A stretch of DNA of 41,663 bases from Gammaproteobacteria bacterium (GTDB lineage Bacteria > Pseudomonadota > Gammaproteobacteria > Poriferisulfidales > Oxydemutatoraceae): assembly GCA_028817225.1 (NCBI GenBank), contig JAPPQC010000052.1, positions 1-41,663 on the forward strand, in the 5' to 3' direction. The position numbers were made by a program, and so were the translations under genes. Below, piece after piece: positions 26,383-35,645 of this stretch (position 1 is the first letter of the stretch; every line of letters begins with the position of its first letter). Under the pieces are notes generated by a model, which searched no databases, had not been told where the DNA came from, and saw only the letters and a program-made list of their open reading frames with translations.

Positions 26383-28281
26383 CTAAATGGCCAGACTGCC
26401 GGCCTTGCGCCCGCCGTACACCAGGTTGACGACGGCGCGCGTGCCCATGATGGCGGTGAACATCGAGCACAGAATGCCGATCGACAGCGTCACCGAGAAA
26501 CCCTTGATCGGGCCGGTGCCGAAGACAAACAGCACCAGCGCCGCAATCAGCGTCGTGATGTTGGCGTCGGCGATGGTGGAAAGCGCGCGCCGGTAGCCGT
26601 TGTCTATGCTTGATTGCACGCTGGCGCCGGAGGCCAGTTCCTCGCGGATGCGCTCGAAGATCAGCACATTGGCGTCCACCGCCATGCCGACCGTCAGCAC
26701 GATGCCGACGATGCCCGGCAGCGTCAGCGTCGCCCCCGGTATCAGCGACATCACGGCGACTATCAGCACCATGTTGGCGGCCAGCGCGAGGTCGGCGATG
26801 AGGCCGAACAGGCGGTAATAGACGGCCATGAAGACGATGACCAGCAGAAAGCCCAGCAGAATCGAGCGCATGCCCTTGTCAATGTTCTCCTGGCCGAGGC
26901 TCGGCCCGACGGTGCGCTCCTCGACAATCTCAATCGGCGCCGCCAGCGCGCCGGCGCGCAGCAGCAGCGCCAGTTTGCGCGCCTCCTGCGTTGAATCAAG
27001 GCCGGTGATCTGAAAGCGCTTGCCGAGTTGCTCCTGAATGCGGGCGACGCTGATGACCTCCTTGACGGTGCGCGTGCGCCGCTGCAATTCACCGGCGGCG
27101 TCGCGGCGCGTCTCGGTCTTGTTCTCGATGAACACCACCGCCATCAGGCGCTTGACATTCTCGCCGGTGATGCGGCTGAAGATGCGCGCGCCCTTGCCGT
27201 CGAGCGTGATGTGCACCGCCGGCTGTCCGGTCTCGCCGTCAATGCCGGAGGCGGCGTCAATGATGTATTCGCCGGTGATCATCACATCGCGCTTCAGCAG
27301 CACCGGTTCGCCGTTGCGTTCGCGGAACAACTGCGTGCCCGGCGGCGCACGCCCGCTGGCGACGGCGCGCGCCGGGTCCGACTGCTCGGCCACCATCCGG
27401 AACTCAAGCGTCGCGGTGGCGCCGAGTATCTCCTTGGCCTTGGCGGTGTCCTGCACGCCCGGCAACTGCACGGCGATGCGGTTCTTGCCCTGGCGCGTGA
27501 TGACCGGCTCGGCCACGCCCAGTTCGTTGACGCGCTTTCTCAGCGTCAGCACATTCTGCTGCACCGCGAAGTCCTGCACCGTGCGAATCTCGTTGCGTTC
27601 CAGCGCCAAATCCAGCAGGTAGCGCCCCTCGCCGTCGCGCTCCTCAATCGAGAACGCCAGCGGCATCTGCCGCTGCACCAGGTCAAGCGCCTTGTCGCGC
27701 TCGGCGGCGTCGGTGAACAGCACGCTCAGCGACAGTTTGCCGGCGGATTCGGTCACGCCGCGGTAGCGCACGCGCTCCTCGCGCAGCAGGTTGCGAATCT
27801 CGTCGCGGTAGCGTTCCAGCGCCTTTCGCAGCGCCGCGTCGCTGTCCACCTCAAGCAGAAAATAAACGCCGCCCTGCAGGTCGAGGCCGAGGTTCATCGG
27901 CGTCGCGTTGAGGCCGCTCAGCCACGGCGGCGTCGCCGGCGCCAGGTTCAGCGCGGTGATGTAGCGGTAGCCGAGCGCCTCGCGGATGCGGTCGGCGGCG
28001 GTCAACTGGTCTTCGGGGCGGCGGAAGCGAATCAGCAACTGGCCGTCGCCGGTGTGCTCGATGGCCTTGTATTCGAGGCTTTCACCGCCGTCGCCGCCGT
28101 CGCCGGCGCCGCCCAGCAGTTTGCGGATGCGCGCGGCGGCGTCGCGCCCGACCTCGCCGCCGGTGTGCGACACCTGCACCGCCGGGTCTTCGGGGTAGAT
28201 GTTGGGCAGCGCGTAGGTCGCCGCCGCCGCCAGCACCAGCGCAATCAGCAGGTACTTCCACAGGGGGTAGCGGTTCAGCAT
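26383..28281 (-). CDS. secD: Protein translocase subunit SecD
   Basis: 632 residues, close to E. coli SecD (615). An N-terminal membrane segment (YLLIALVLAAAATYAL) is followed by a large periplasmic region with LGLDLQGGVYFLLEVD, the SecD signature, and a P1 head. Five C-terminal membrane segments include the VDANVLIFERIREE block. A Gly/Asp-rich insert (about residues 55-68) in the first periplasmic part looks specific to this organism. Partner of SecF; 15 bp downstream of yajC. Confidence 0.95.
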   Translation of the reverse strand: MLNRYPLWKYLLIALVLAAAATYALPNIYPEDPAVQVSHTGGEVGRDAAARIRKLLGGAGDGGDGGESLEYKAIEHTGDGQLLIRFRRPEDQLTAADRIREALGYRYITALNLAPATPPWLSGLNATPMNLGLDLQGGVYFLLEVDSDAALRKALERYRDEIRNLLREERVRYRGVTESAGKLSLSVLFTDAAERDKALDLVQRQMPLAFSIEERDGEGRYLLDLALERNEIRTVQDFAVQQNVLTLRKRVNELGVAEPVITRQGKNRIAVQLPGVQDTAKAKEILGATATLEFRMVAEQSDPARAVASGRAPPGTQLFRERNGEPVLLKRDVMITGEYIIDAASGIDGETGQPAVHITLDGKGARIFSRITGENVKRLMAVVFIENKTETRRDAAGELQRRTRTVKEVISVARIQEQLGKRFQITGLDSTQEARKLALLLRAGALAAPIEIVEERTVGPSLGQENIDKGMRSILLGFLLVIVFMAVYYRLFGLIADLALAANMVLIVAVMSLIPGATLTLPGIVGIVLTVGMAVDANVLIFERIREELASGASVQSSIDNGYRRALSTIADANITTLIAALVLFVFGTGPIKGFSVTLSIGILCSMFTAIMGTRAVVNLVYGGRKAGSLAI

Positions 28282-28296
28282 CGGGGGGGTGGCCGC

Positions 28297-28647
28297 CTAC
28301 TTGCGAATGTCTTTTTTCTTCGGGTCTTCGTCCACCATGCCCTTCGGCATGACTGAACTGATGGCCTGCTTCTGCACCTTGACGATGACGCCGTTCTGCA
28401 CCTCAAGGCGCACGAAACTCTCGTCCACTTGCGAGATTTTGCCGAACAGGCCGCCCGATGTGACGACCTCGTCGCCGCACGACAGCGACGCCAGCAGTTG
28501 CTTGTGGTCGCGGTTGCGCTTGTTTTGCGGGCGGATGATCATGAAGTACATGATCAGGAAGAAAATCCCGACCATGACCAGCAGTTCCATGCCGCCGCCA
28601 CCGCCGCCGCCGCCCTGCGCCCAGGCGTTGGAAATCAGAATGTTCAT
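28297..28647 (-). CDS. yajC: Sec translocon accessory subunit YajC
   Basis: 116 residues. One membrane segment (ELLVMVGIFFLIMYFMI) is followed by RPQNKR and the basic cytoplasmic domain with GDEVVTSGGLFGKI. A run of eight Gly lies right after the N-terminal NAWAQ. Member of the SecDF-YajC complex, in its usual place between tgt and secD. Confidence 0.95.
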   Translation of the reverse strand: MNILISNAWAQGGGGGGGGMELLVMVGIFFLIMYFMIIRPQNKRNRDHKQLLASLSCGDEVVTSGGLFGKISQVDESFVRLEVQNGVIVKVQKQAISSVMPKGMVDEDPKKKDIRK

Positions 28648-28672
28648 GGCCGCCTATTATCGCACACTTTTG

Positions 28673-30846
<2,174 letters not shown>

Positions 30847-30853
30847 CCGGCCA

Positions 30854-30859
30854 ATTATA
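30854..30859 (-). promoter_or_regulatory. Candidate queA -10 box (TATAAT)
   Basis: Perfect TATAAT on the minus strand, ending 7 bases before the ATG at 30846, so the transcript would start at or next to the start codon. No TTGACA-like -35 is seen. Confidence 0.45.
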
Positions 30860-30878
30860 CGGAAGGCGCCGCGCGCGT

Positions 30879-30884
30879 TATACT
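30879..30884 (+). promoter_or_regulatory. Candidate -10 box (TATACT) for the glycosyltransferase
   Basis: TATACT ends six bases before the ATG at 30891, again pointing to a leaderless or near-leaderless message. It occupies the -35 zone of the opposite promoter. Confidence 0.4.
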
Positions 30885-30890
30885 TTGCCG

Positions 30891-31688
30891 ATGATTTCGG
30901 TGGTGGTTCCCAACTGGAACAGGGCCTGGAACCTGACGCACTGCATCCTGCCGGTGCTTGAGCAATGCGCCTGCGTGGATGAGATTATCATCACGCACGG
31001 GCGGCGCGACACGGTGTTCGACTACGACAGCGCGCGCTGCCGCATCGTGCACCGCCGCGACGACGGCGATGTCAACCGCCGTTACGGCCTCGCGCGCCGC
31101 TTTGTCGCCGTCGCCGCCGCGCGCAACGACACCGTGCTGTCGCTCGACGACGACATCATCGTTCCCGAGTCCAGCCTGCTGGCTCTGCACGAGCACTACC
31201 TGCGCGACCCGGACATCATCCACAGCCTCTACGGGCGCGACCCCGACCGCGAACTGGGTTACAGCAACCGCGTCCGCACCGGCGCCGTCACCTACGCGCT
31301 GACCGGCGCGGCGCTGCTGCCGAAGCGCCTCGCCGACGCTTTCTTCGAGCACGCGCCGCTGGTCGAGGCGCTGGTGCGGAGCAGGAGCGAGCCGCTGTGG
31401 AACGGCGAGGATTTGTTCATGTCGCTGGTCGCCATCCAGCGCAACCGGCGGCTCAACCGCGCGTATCCGCTGCCGCGCATTGAGTTGCGCACCGACGGCG
31501 ATGGCGCGCCGGCGGCGGTCAGCGGCGGCGCCGCGCATCTGGCGTGGCGCAGCCTGTTGTCGCAGTGCGCCATCAGGGCGCTTGCGGTCGGCGGCCTGGT
31601 GCGGGTGTCGCGCGCCGACCCGCCGCCGCCGCGGCTGGCGTCGTCGCTGGCGCGACTGGCGCGGCGGCTGGCCGGCGCGCGCGCGTGA
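30891..31688 (+). CDS. Putative GT64/exostosin-like glycosyltransferase
   Basis: 265 residues. ISVVVPNWNRAWNLTHCI is a GT-A-fold N-terminal strand and nucleotide-binding start; LSLDDDIIVP is a DXD-type metal-binding motif placed as in exostosin C-terminal (GT64) domains. YALTGAALLP and WNGEDLFMSL resemble the acceptor and catalytic Asp/Glu blocks of that family. The C-terminal 40 residues are Ala/Arg-rich and likely disordered. No membrane segment, so it acts in the cytosol or at the membrane face. The TGA overlaps the GTG of the sulfotransferase gene, pointing to one pathway. The nearest alternative is a GT2 enzyme. Sugar donor and acceptor cannot be read; eukaryotic EXT/EXTL relatives add GlcNAc, GalNAc or GlcA. 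Confidence 0.65.
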   Translation: MISVVVPNWNRAWNLTHCILPVLEQCACVDEIIITHGRRDTVFDYDSARCRIVHRRDDGDVNRRYGLARRFVAVAAARNDTVLSLDDDIIVPESSLLALHEHYLRDPDIIHSLYGRDPDRELGYSNRVRTGAVTYALTGAALLPKRLADAFFEHAPLVEALVRSRSEPLWNGEDLFMSLVAIQRNRRLNRAYPLPRIELRTDGDGAPAAVSGGAAHLAWRSLLSQCAIRALAVGGLVRVSRADPPPPRLASSLARLARRLAGARA

Positions 31689-32431
31689 CCATCGTCTCGC
31701 ACAAACACCGTTTTATCTTTGTGTGCCCGCGCAAGGTCGCCGGCACCAGCATCCGCCTGAGCCTCGCGCAGTCGTGCGCCGCCGACGACACCATCGTCGG
31801 CGGCGAGACCTTCCGCCCCGGCGTGGACGCCGACGACTACGCCGCGCTGCGCGAACGCAACGCGCACGGCTATTCCACGCCGCACACGCTGCCCGACGAT
31901 GTGCGGCGCAAGGTCGGCGAGCGCGTCTGGAACGACTACTTCAAGTTCACCGTGGTGCGCAACCCGTGGGATTTGTTCGTGTCGCTTTACTGCTACAAGT
32001 TCGCGGTGGACTGGCCGAACCTGGTGCGCGACGCCGGCGGCGTCCTGCACCGCGGCGGCCTCGCCAACGCCCGCGCGCATCTCAATCTGCGCCGCGCGCG
32101 CCGCCGCTTCCTGCGCGGGCGCCACCGCGAAGGCATTGAGTTTGTGCTCGGCAGGGGCCTGTTCGCCAGGGTGGTGGATGAAATTCCGGCTTTCTGTTTC
32201 AGCCGCGGCGAACCGTTCGCCGACCGCTATCTGCGCTTTGAGAACCTGCAAGACGACTACGACGAGGTGTGCCGCCTGCTGCGACTGCCGCACCGCGCGC
32301 TGATCCGCACCAAGACCGGCGTGCGCGACAGGGGCCGGCCTTACCGCGACTACTACACCGGTTATTCAAGAGACTTCATCGCGCGCCGCTGCGCGCCGAT
32401 GGCCGACGCCTTCGGCTACCGTTTCGACTGA
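31685..32431 (+). CDS. Putative carbohydrate sulfotransferase (Sulfotransfer_2-like)
   Basis: 248 residues from a GTG overlapping the glycosyltransferase stop (GTGA). FVCPRKVAGTSIR is the 5'-phosphosulfate loop that binds PAPS, with VAGTS in place of the common KTAGTS. FTVVRNPWDLFVSLYCYKF is the 3'-phosphate site (Arg and Ser). Further on, FCFSRGEPFADRYLRFENL resembles the substrate/cofactor block ending in an R-F/Y-E-N-L motif. The C-terminus YRDYYTGYSRDFIARRC is typical of bacterial members. It probably moves sulfate from PAPS to a sugar made by the upstream enzyme. No signal or membrane segment. Confidence 0.75.
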   Translation: MTIVSHKHRFIFVCPRKVAGTSIRLSLAQSCAADDTIVGGETFRPGVDADDYAALRERNAHGYSTPHTLPDDVRRKVGERVWNDYFKFTVVRNPWDLFVSLYCYKFAVDWPNLVRDAGGVLHRGGLANARAHLNLRRARRRFLRGRHREGIEFVLGRGLFARVVDEIPAFCFSRGEPFADRYLRFENLQDDYDEVCRLLRLPHRALIRTKTGVRDRGRPYRDYYTGYSRDFIARRCAPMADAFGYRFD

Positions 32432-32515
32432 GCGGCGCCGGCGGTGCCGTCTTTGTCGGCGTCCGCACCGCCGCTTGCGCCGCCGGCGCTTTCCCGCAAA
32501 TAACGGCCTTCGCCG

Positions 32516-33127
32516 CTAATCGGCGTCGTCGCCGACGCGGGTGCGCGTGTTGAACGCCTGCGCCAGCGTCGAGGCGTCCACATATTCCAGTTCGCCGCCG
32601 ACCGGCACGCCCTGCGCGATGCGGGTGGTCTTTGTGCGGCAGCGCGCCGCCAGTTCGCCGATGACATGCGCGGTGACATCACCCTCGACGGTGGTGCCGG
32701 TGGCGAGTATCAGTTCGCGCACGCCGTTTTTCCTGAGCGTCTCTTCCAGCAGGTCAAGGCCGATTTCGCGCGGGCCGATGTTGTCGAGCGGCGACAGTTT
32801 GCCGTGCAGCACGAAGTAGAGGCCGCGGTAGTTGGTGTTGGCCTCGAGCGCCATCAGGTCGGCGGGGTTCTCGACCACGCAAATCAGCGCGCGGTCGCGG
32901 CTTTTGTCGCGGCAGATGGCGCACAGCGGGTGCTCGGTGAACATCCGGCAGCGTTCGCAGTTGCCGACTTTCTCGACCGTCTCGCGCAGCAGTTCGGCCA
33001 GCGCCGCGCCGCCGGGGCGGTCGCGCTCGAGCAGGTGATAGACGAAACGCTGCGCGGTCTTCCTGCCGACGCCGGGCAGGCAGGTGAAGGTCTCGATGAG
33101 TTGTTTCAGCAGTTCCCGGTTGGCCAT
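32516..33127 (-). CDS. recR: Recombination protein RecR
   Basis: 203 residues, the family's normal size. Helix-hairpin-helix (LPGVGRKTAQRFVYHLL), four-Cys zinc finger (CERCRMFTEHPLCAIC), Toprim domain (VVENPADLMALE) and Walker-B-like C-terminal GVPVGGELEYVD are all present. Works with RecO/RecF to load RecA at gaps. It follows dnaX by 55 bp; the ybaB gene that usually separates them is absent. Confidence 0.95.
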   Translation of the reverse strand: MANRELLKQLIETFTCLPGVGRKTAQRFVYHLLERDRPGGAALAELLRETVEKVGNCERCRMFTEHPLCAICRDKSRDRALICVVENPADLMALEANTNYRGLYFVLHGKLSPLDNIGPREIGLDLLEETLRKNGVRELILATGTTVEGDVTAHVIGELAARCRTKTTRIAQGVPVGGELEYVDASTLAQAFNTRTRVGDDAD

Positions 33128-33182
33128 CGGTCGCGGGCGGCGGGGCCGGTTGCGGTGCGGGTTGCGGTGCGCCGCGGCGCGC

Positions 33183-35042
33183 TCAGCCGTCGGATTCGAC
33201 GGGCTGCGTCGAGTCGGGGATGGTCTGCGCGTTGAAGCGTTCCTTCAGGGAATGCACCTGCGGGTTTTTCTCGATGGACAGCGCGGCCTTGCGGCGGCGT
33301 TCCAGTTCGCGGCGTTTCCTGGCCTGCGCCGGCGTTTCGTCGGACGCCGCCGTCTCAAAGCGCAGCACCGCCTCGGCGCCGATGAGGCGGCTCAGCGCGC
33401 GCCGGATTTCCTCCTGGCGCGGCGGTGTGCACAGGCCCTCGATGCGCGCGTCCACCGCCAGCGTCGCCTCGGTTTGCGACTGCGGCGTCAGCAGCGAGTT
33501 GAAGCAGATTTCACGCAGCGGCCCCTCAAAACCGGCGGCCTCAATCAGCCGCACCCAGCCCTGCGCGTCGCCGCAGTCGGCCAGCTGAAAACCGCCCTGC
33601 GGCGCGTTGGCGGCGGTGGCGGCGTTGGCGGCGTTGGCGGCGTTGGCGGTGGCAGTGGCAGCGGCGGCGGCAGCGCCATCGGCGGCGGCGTCAGCGGCGG
33701 GCGGCGTCGGTGCTTGCGGTGCGGTCGCGTCTTGCGCCGGTGCTTGCGCGGCGGCTTTGCTCTGCGCCGGTGCCCGCGGCACGGGCGGGCGTTGTGCTTG
33801 CGGCGGTGTGTCTTGCGCCGGTGTTTGTGCGGCGGCTGCGCGTTGTGCTTGCGACGCGGGCGCGTCTTGCGTTTGCGCTTGCGCGGCGGCTTTGTTCTGC
33901 GGCTGCGTTTGCGGCGGGCGCTGCGGCTGTGCGCCGCCTTGCGGCGCGCTGTCGGTTTGCAGCGGCGTGAAGTGCATCATCCGCAGCATCGTCATCTCGA
34001 ACGCCGCCTTGTCGTCGGGCGCGAACGCCATGTCGCGCTTGCCGTTGAGCGCAATCTGGTAGCACAGTTGCAGGTCTTCCGGCGCGACGGCGGCGGCCAG
34101 TTCGTCCACATCCCGCTCCTTCAGTTGCGGCGAAATCGCGGCGCCGGGCAGCGCCTGGCGCAGCGCCACCTGGTGCAGCAGCGCGATGATGTCCTTCAGC
34201 AGCGTCTCAAAGTCCACCGCCTTGCGGTACGCCAGTTCAATCAGTTCAAACAGTTTTTCGGTGTCGCGCGCGGCGATGCAGCGGCCCATGTCGGCGATCT
34301 GCTGGCGCGCGGCCAGCCCCAGCATCGCTTCCACCTCGTTGCTTTTCAACTGGCCGTCGCCGTAGGCGATGGCCTGGTCGAGCAGGCTCAGCGCGTCGCG
34401 CACGCTGCCCTCGGCGGCGACCGCAATCTCGCCGAGCGCGCCGTCGTCGTGCGTGATGTTCTCGGCGTCGAGCAGCGCGGCGAGGTGTTCGTGTATCAGC
34501 CGGTGGGGCAGGCGCGTCAGGTTGAATTGCAGGCAGCGCGACAGGATCGTCACCGGGATTTTGCGCGGGTGCGTCGTCGCGAAGAAAAACTTCACATGTT
34601 CGGGCGGCTCCTCCAGCGTTTTCAGCAGCGCGTTGAAACTGTTGACCGACAGCATGTGCACCTCGTCAATCAGGTAGATCTTGAAGCGCCCGGCGCCGGA
34701 GGCGTACTGCACATTGTCGAGCAGTTCGCGCATGTCGTCCACGCCGGTGCGCGATGCCGCGTCCACCTCGATCAGGTCAATGAAGTTGCCGGCGTCCACC
34801 TGGCGGCAGGCGGCGCATTCGCCGCACGGCGCGGCGCCGACGCCCTGTTCGCAGTTGAAGCATTTGGCGAGGATGCGCGCGATGGTGGTCTTGCCGACGC
34901 CGCGCGTGCCGGTGAACAGGTAGGCGTGGTGCAGGCGGCCCATTTTCAGCGCGTTTTCCAGCGCGCGGATGACATGGCGCTGGCCGATGACCTGCTCGAA
35001 GTTGCGCGGGCGCCATTTGCGCGCCAGTACCTGGTAACTCAT
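33183..35042 (-). CDS. dnaX: DNA polymerase III subunit tau/gamma
   Basis: 619 residues from the ATG at 35042 (MSYQVLARKWRPRNFEQVIG). The upstream open extension is not used, since it would run through the 4.5S RNA gene. AAA+ clamp-loader ATPase: Walker A GTRGVGKTTIAR, zinc module with CGECAAC, Walker B DEVHMLS, sensor and SRC motif LSRCLQF. Domain III ends near 370. A long Ala/Gln/Pro-rich linker (about 375-510) joins it to a C-terminal tau-specific domain (GWVRLIEAAGFEGPLREI onward) that binds the polymerase core. No A-AAA-AAG slippery site is seen, so a separate gamma form by E. coli-type frameshifting is not supported. Confidence 0.95.
   Translation of the reverse strand: MSYQVLARKWRPRNFEQVIGQRHVIRALENALKMGRLHHAYLFTGTRGVGKTTIARILAKCFNCEQGVGAAPCGECAACRQVDAGNFIDLIEVDAASRTGVDDMRELLDNVQYASGAGRFKIYLIDEVHMLSVNSFNALLKTLEEPPEHVKFFFATTHPRKIPVTILSRCLQFNLTRLPHRLIHEHLAALLDAENITHDDGALGEIAVAAEGSVRDALSLLDQAIAYGDGQLKSNEVEAMLGLAARQQIADMGRCIAARDTEKLFELIELAYRKAVDFETLLKDIIALLHQVALRQALPGAAISPQLKERDVDELAAAVAPEDLQLCYQIALNGKRDMAFAPDDKAAFEMTMLRMMHFTPLQTDSAPQGGAQPQRPPQTQPQNKAAAQAQTQDAPASQAQRAAAAQTPAQDTPPQAQRPPVPRAPAQSKAAAQAPAQDATAPQAPTPPAADAAADGAAAAAATATANAANAANAATAANAPQGGFQLADCGDAQGWVRLIEAAGFEGPLREICFNSLLTPQSQTEATLAVDARIEGLCTPPRQEEIRRALSRLIGAEAVLRFETAASDETPAQARKRRELERRRKAALSIEKNPQVHSLKERFNAQTIPDSTQPVESDG
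33607..33651 (-). repeat. 9-bp tandem repeat in the dnaX linker
   Basis: Five units of TTGGCGGCG type on the plus strand (two with one change), encoding Asn-Ala-Ala triplets. Copy number could vary without breaking the frame. Confidence 0.7.
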
Positions 35043-35069
35043 CGTGCCGTTCGCTGCGGTTTGGTCGCA

Positions 35070-35178
35070 AGCCCCCCGCAGCAGCGGTTCTCCGGCACGC
35101 GGGAAGACTGTTACCGTTGCTTTCTTCCGAACCTGGCGGGATTGGCAGTCCCCCGCTGCAAAGGCGCCGCTGCGAAAG
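35070..35178 (-). ncRNA. ffs: 4.5S signal recognition particle RNA
   Basis: On the minus strand the domain IV core is GGTTCGGAAGAAAGCAACGG (35114-35133): a GGAA tetraloop on a UUC/GAA stem, flanked by the CAGG/AAGCA internal loop that binds Ffh. Around it, ACUG/CAGU and GCGGG/CCCGC extend the rod, and GCAGCGG (35167-35173) pairs with CCGCTGC (35081-35087) at the outer end. Ends are estimated from pairing, about 110 nt in total. It lies about 28 nt before dnaX, a neighbour seen in other Gammaproteobacteria. There is no T-tract between them, so the 3' end is probably made by processing. Confidence 0.85.
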
Positions 35179-35187
35179 GCCGCCGCT

Positions 35188-35193
35188 ATTATG
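35188..35193 (-). promoter_or_regulatory. Candidate -10 box (CATAAT) for ffs-dnaX
   Basis: CATAAT on the minus strand, placed so that transcription would begin around 35181, at the predicted 5' end of the 4.5S RNA. The remaining bases 35200-35350 are GC-rich spacer in which I see no gene. Confidence 0.4.
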
Positions 35194-35407
35194 CCCGCTT
35201 TGGCGGCCAAAAGCACGCCGCCCGCCGCCCGCCGCCGGGCGCAAACGGCCTGCGGGGGTTTGGCGCCGGCGGCGGCGGCGCGGCGGCCCCTAATCGCGCG
35301 CATTTTCCGTTCGTCCGCCAAGGGCCGCCGTTCGTCGGCTGGCGGGTGTGCTACACTCCCCACAAGCGCAAACTGCTCTTTTCATCAACCAGTGAAAGGA
35401 GCACACC

Positions 35408-35635
35408 ATGAAAAACAACCATCATAAACATGTGACAAAAGAAGAACTGGAACAAAGCCTGTCCGGACTGGAACAGCGGATGGACCAGAAAATGGACCGC
35501 TTTGCCACCCGGGAAGAACTGGCCAAGGCCGAGACGCACATTGTGTGCTGGGTTGTCGGGCTGTTTCTGGGCACGGTGGTTCTGATTGGCACGTTGGTTG
35601 GCGTTTACGCAACGCTGTTGCTCGGCAAACTCTGA
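35408..35635 (+). CDS. Small coiled-coil protein with C-terminal membrane segment
   Basis: 75 residues. The ATG has a strong Shine-Dalgarno (AAAGGAG, 6 bases upstream), unusual in this window. Residues 8-42 are charged heptads (EELEQSLSGLEQRMDQKMDR, then REELAKAE) that should form a coiled coil, and residues 45-72 are one hydrophobic helix. The N-terminus is His/Asn-rich. It would be a tail-anchored oligomer with the coil in the cytosol. I do not recognise a characterised family; the layout recalls DUF1640-like small proteins. Base use is less GC-rich than its neighbours. A TACACT (35352-35357) may be its -10. It lies 10 bp before trpS. Confidence 0.7.
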   Translation: MKNNHHKHVTKEELEQSLSGLEQRMDQKMDRFATREELAKAETHIVCWVVGLFLGTVVLIGTLVGVYATLLLGKL

Positions 35636-35645
35636 ACCGCCCCCG

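Noticed and set aside
33700..34000. E. coli-type programmed frameshift in dnaX producing gamma
   Set aside because: No A-AAA-AAG heptamer or similar slippery run is seen in the expected part of the gene.
33084..35411. Plus-strand open frame of 775 codons opposite recR/dnaX
   Set aside because: Antisense to dnaX throughout and biased in composition; dnaX has every clamp-loader motif.
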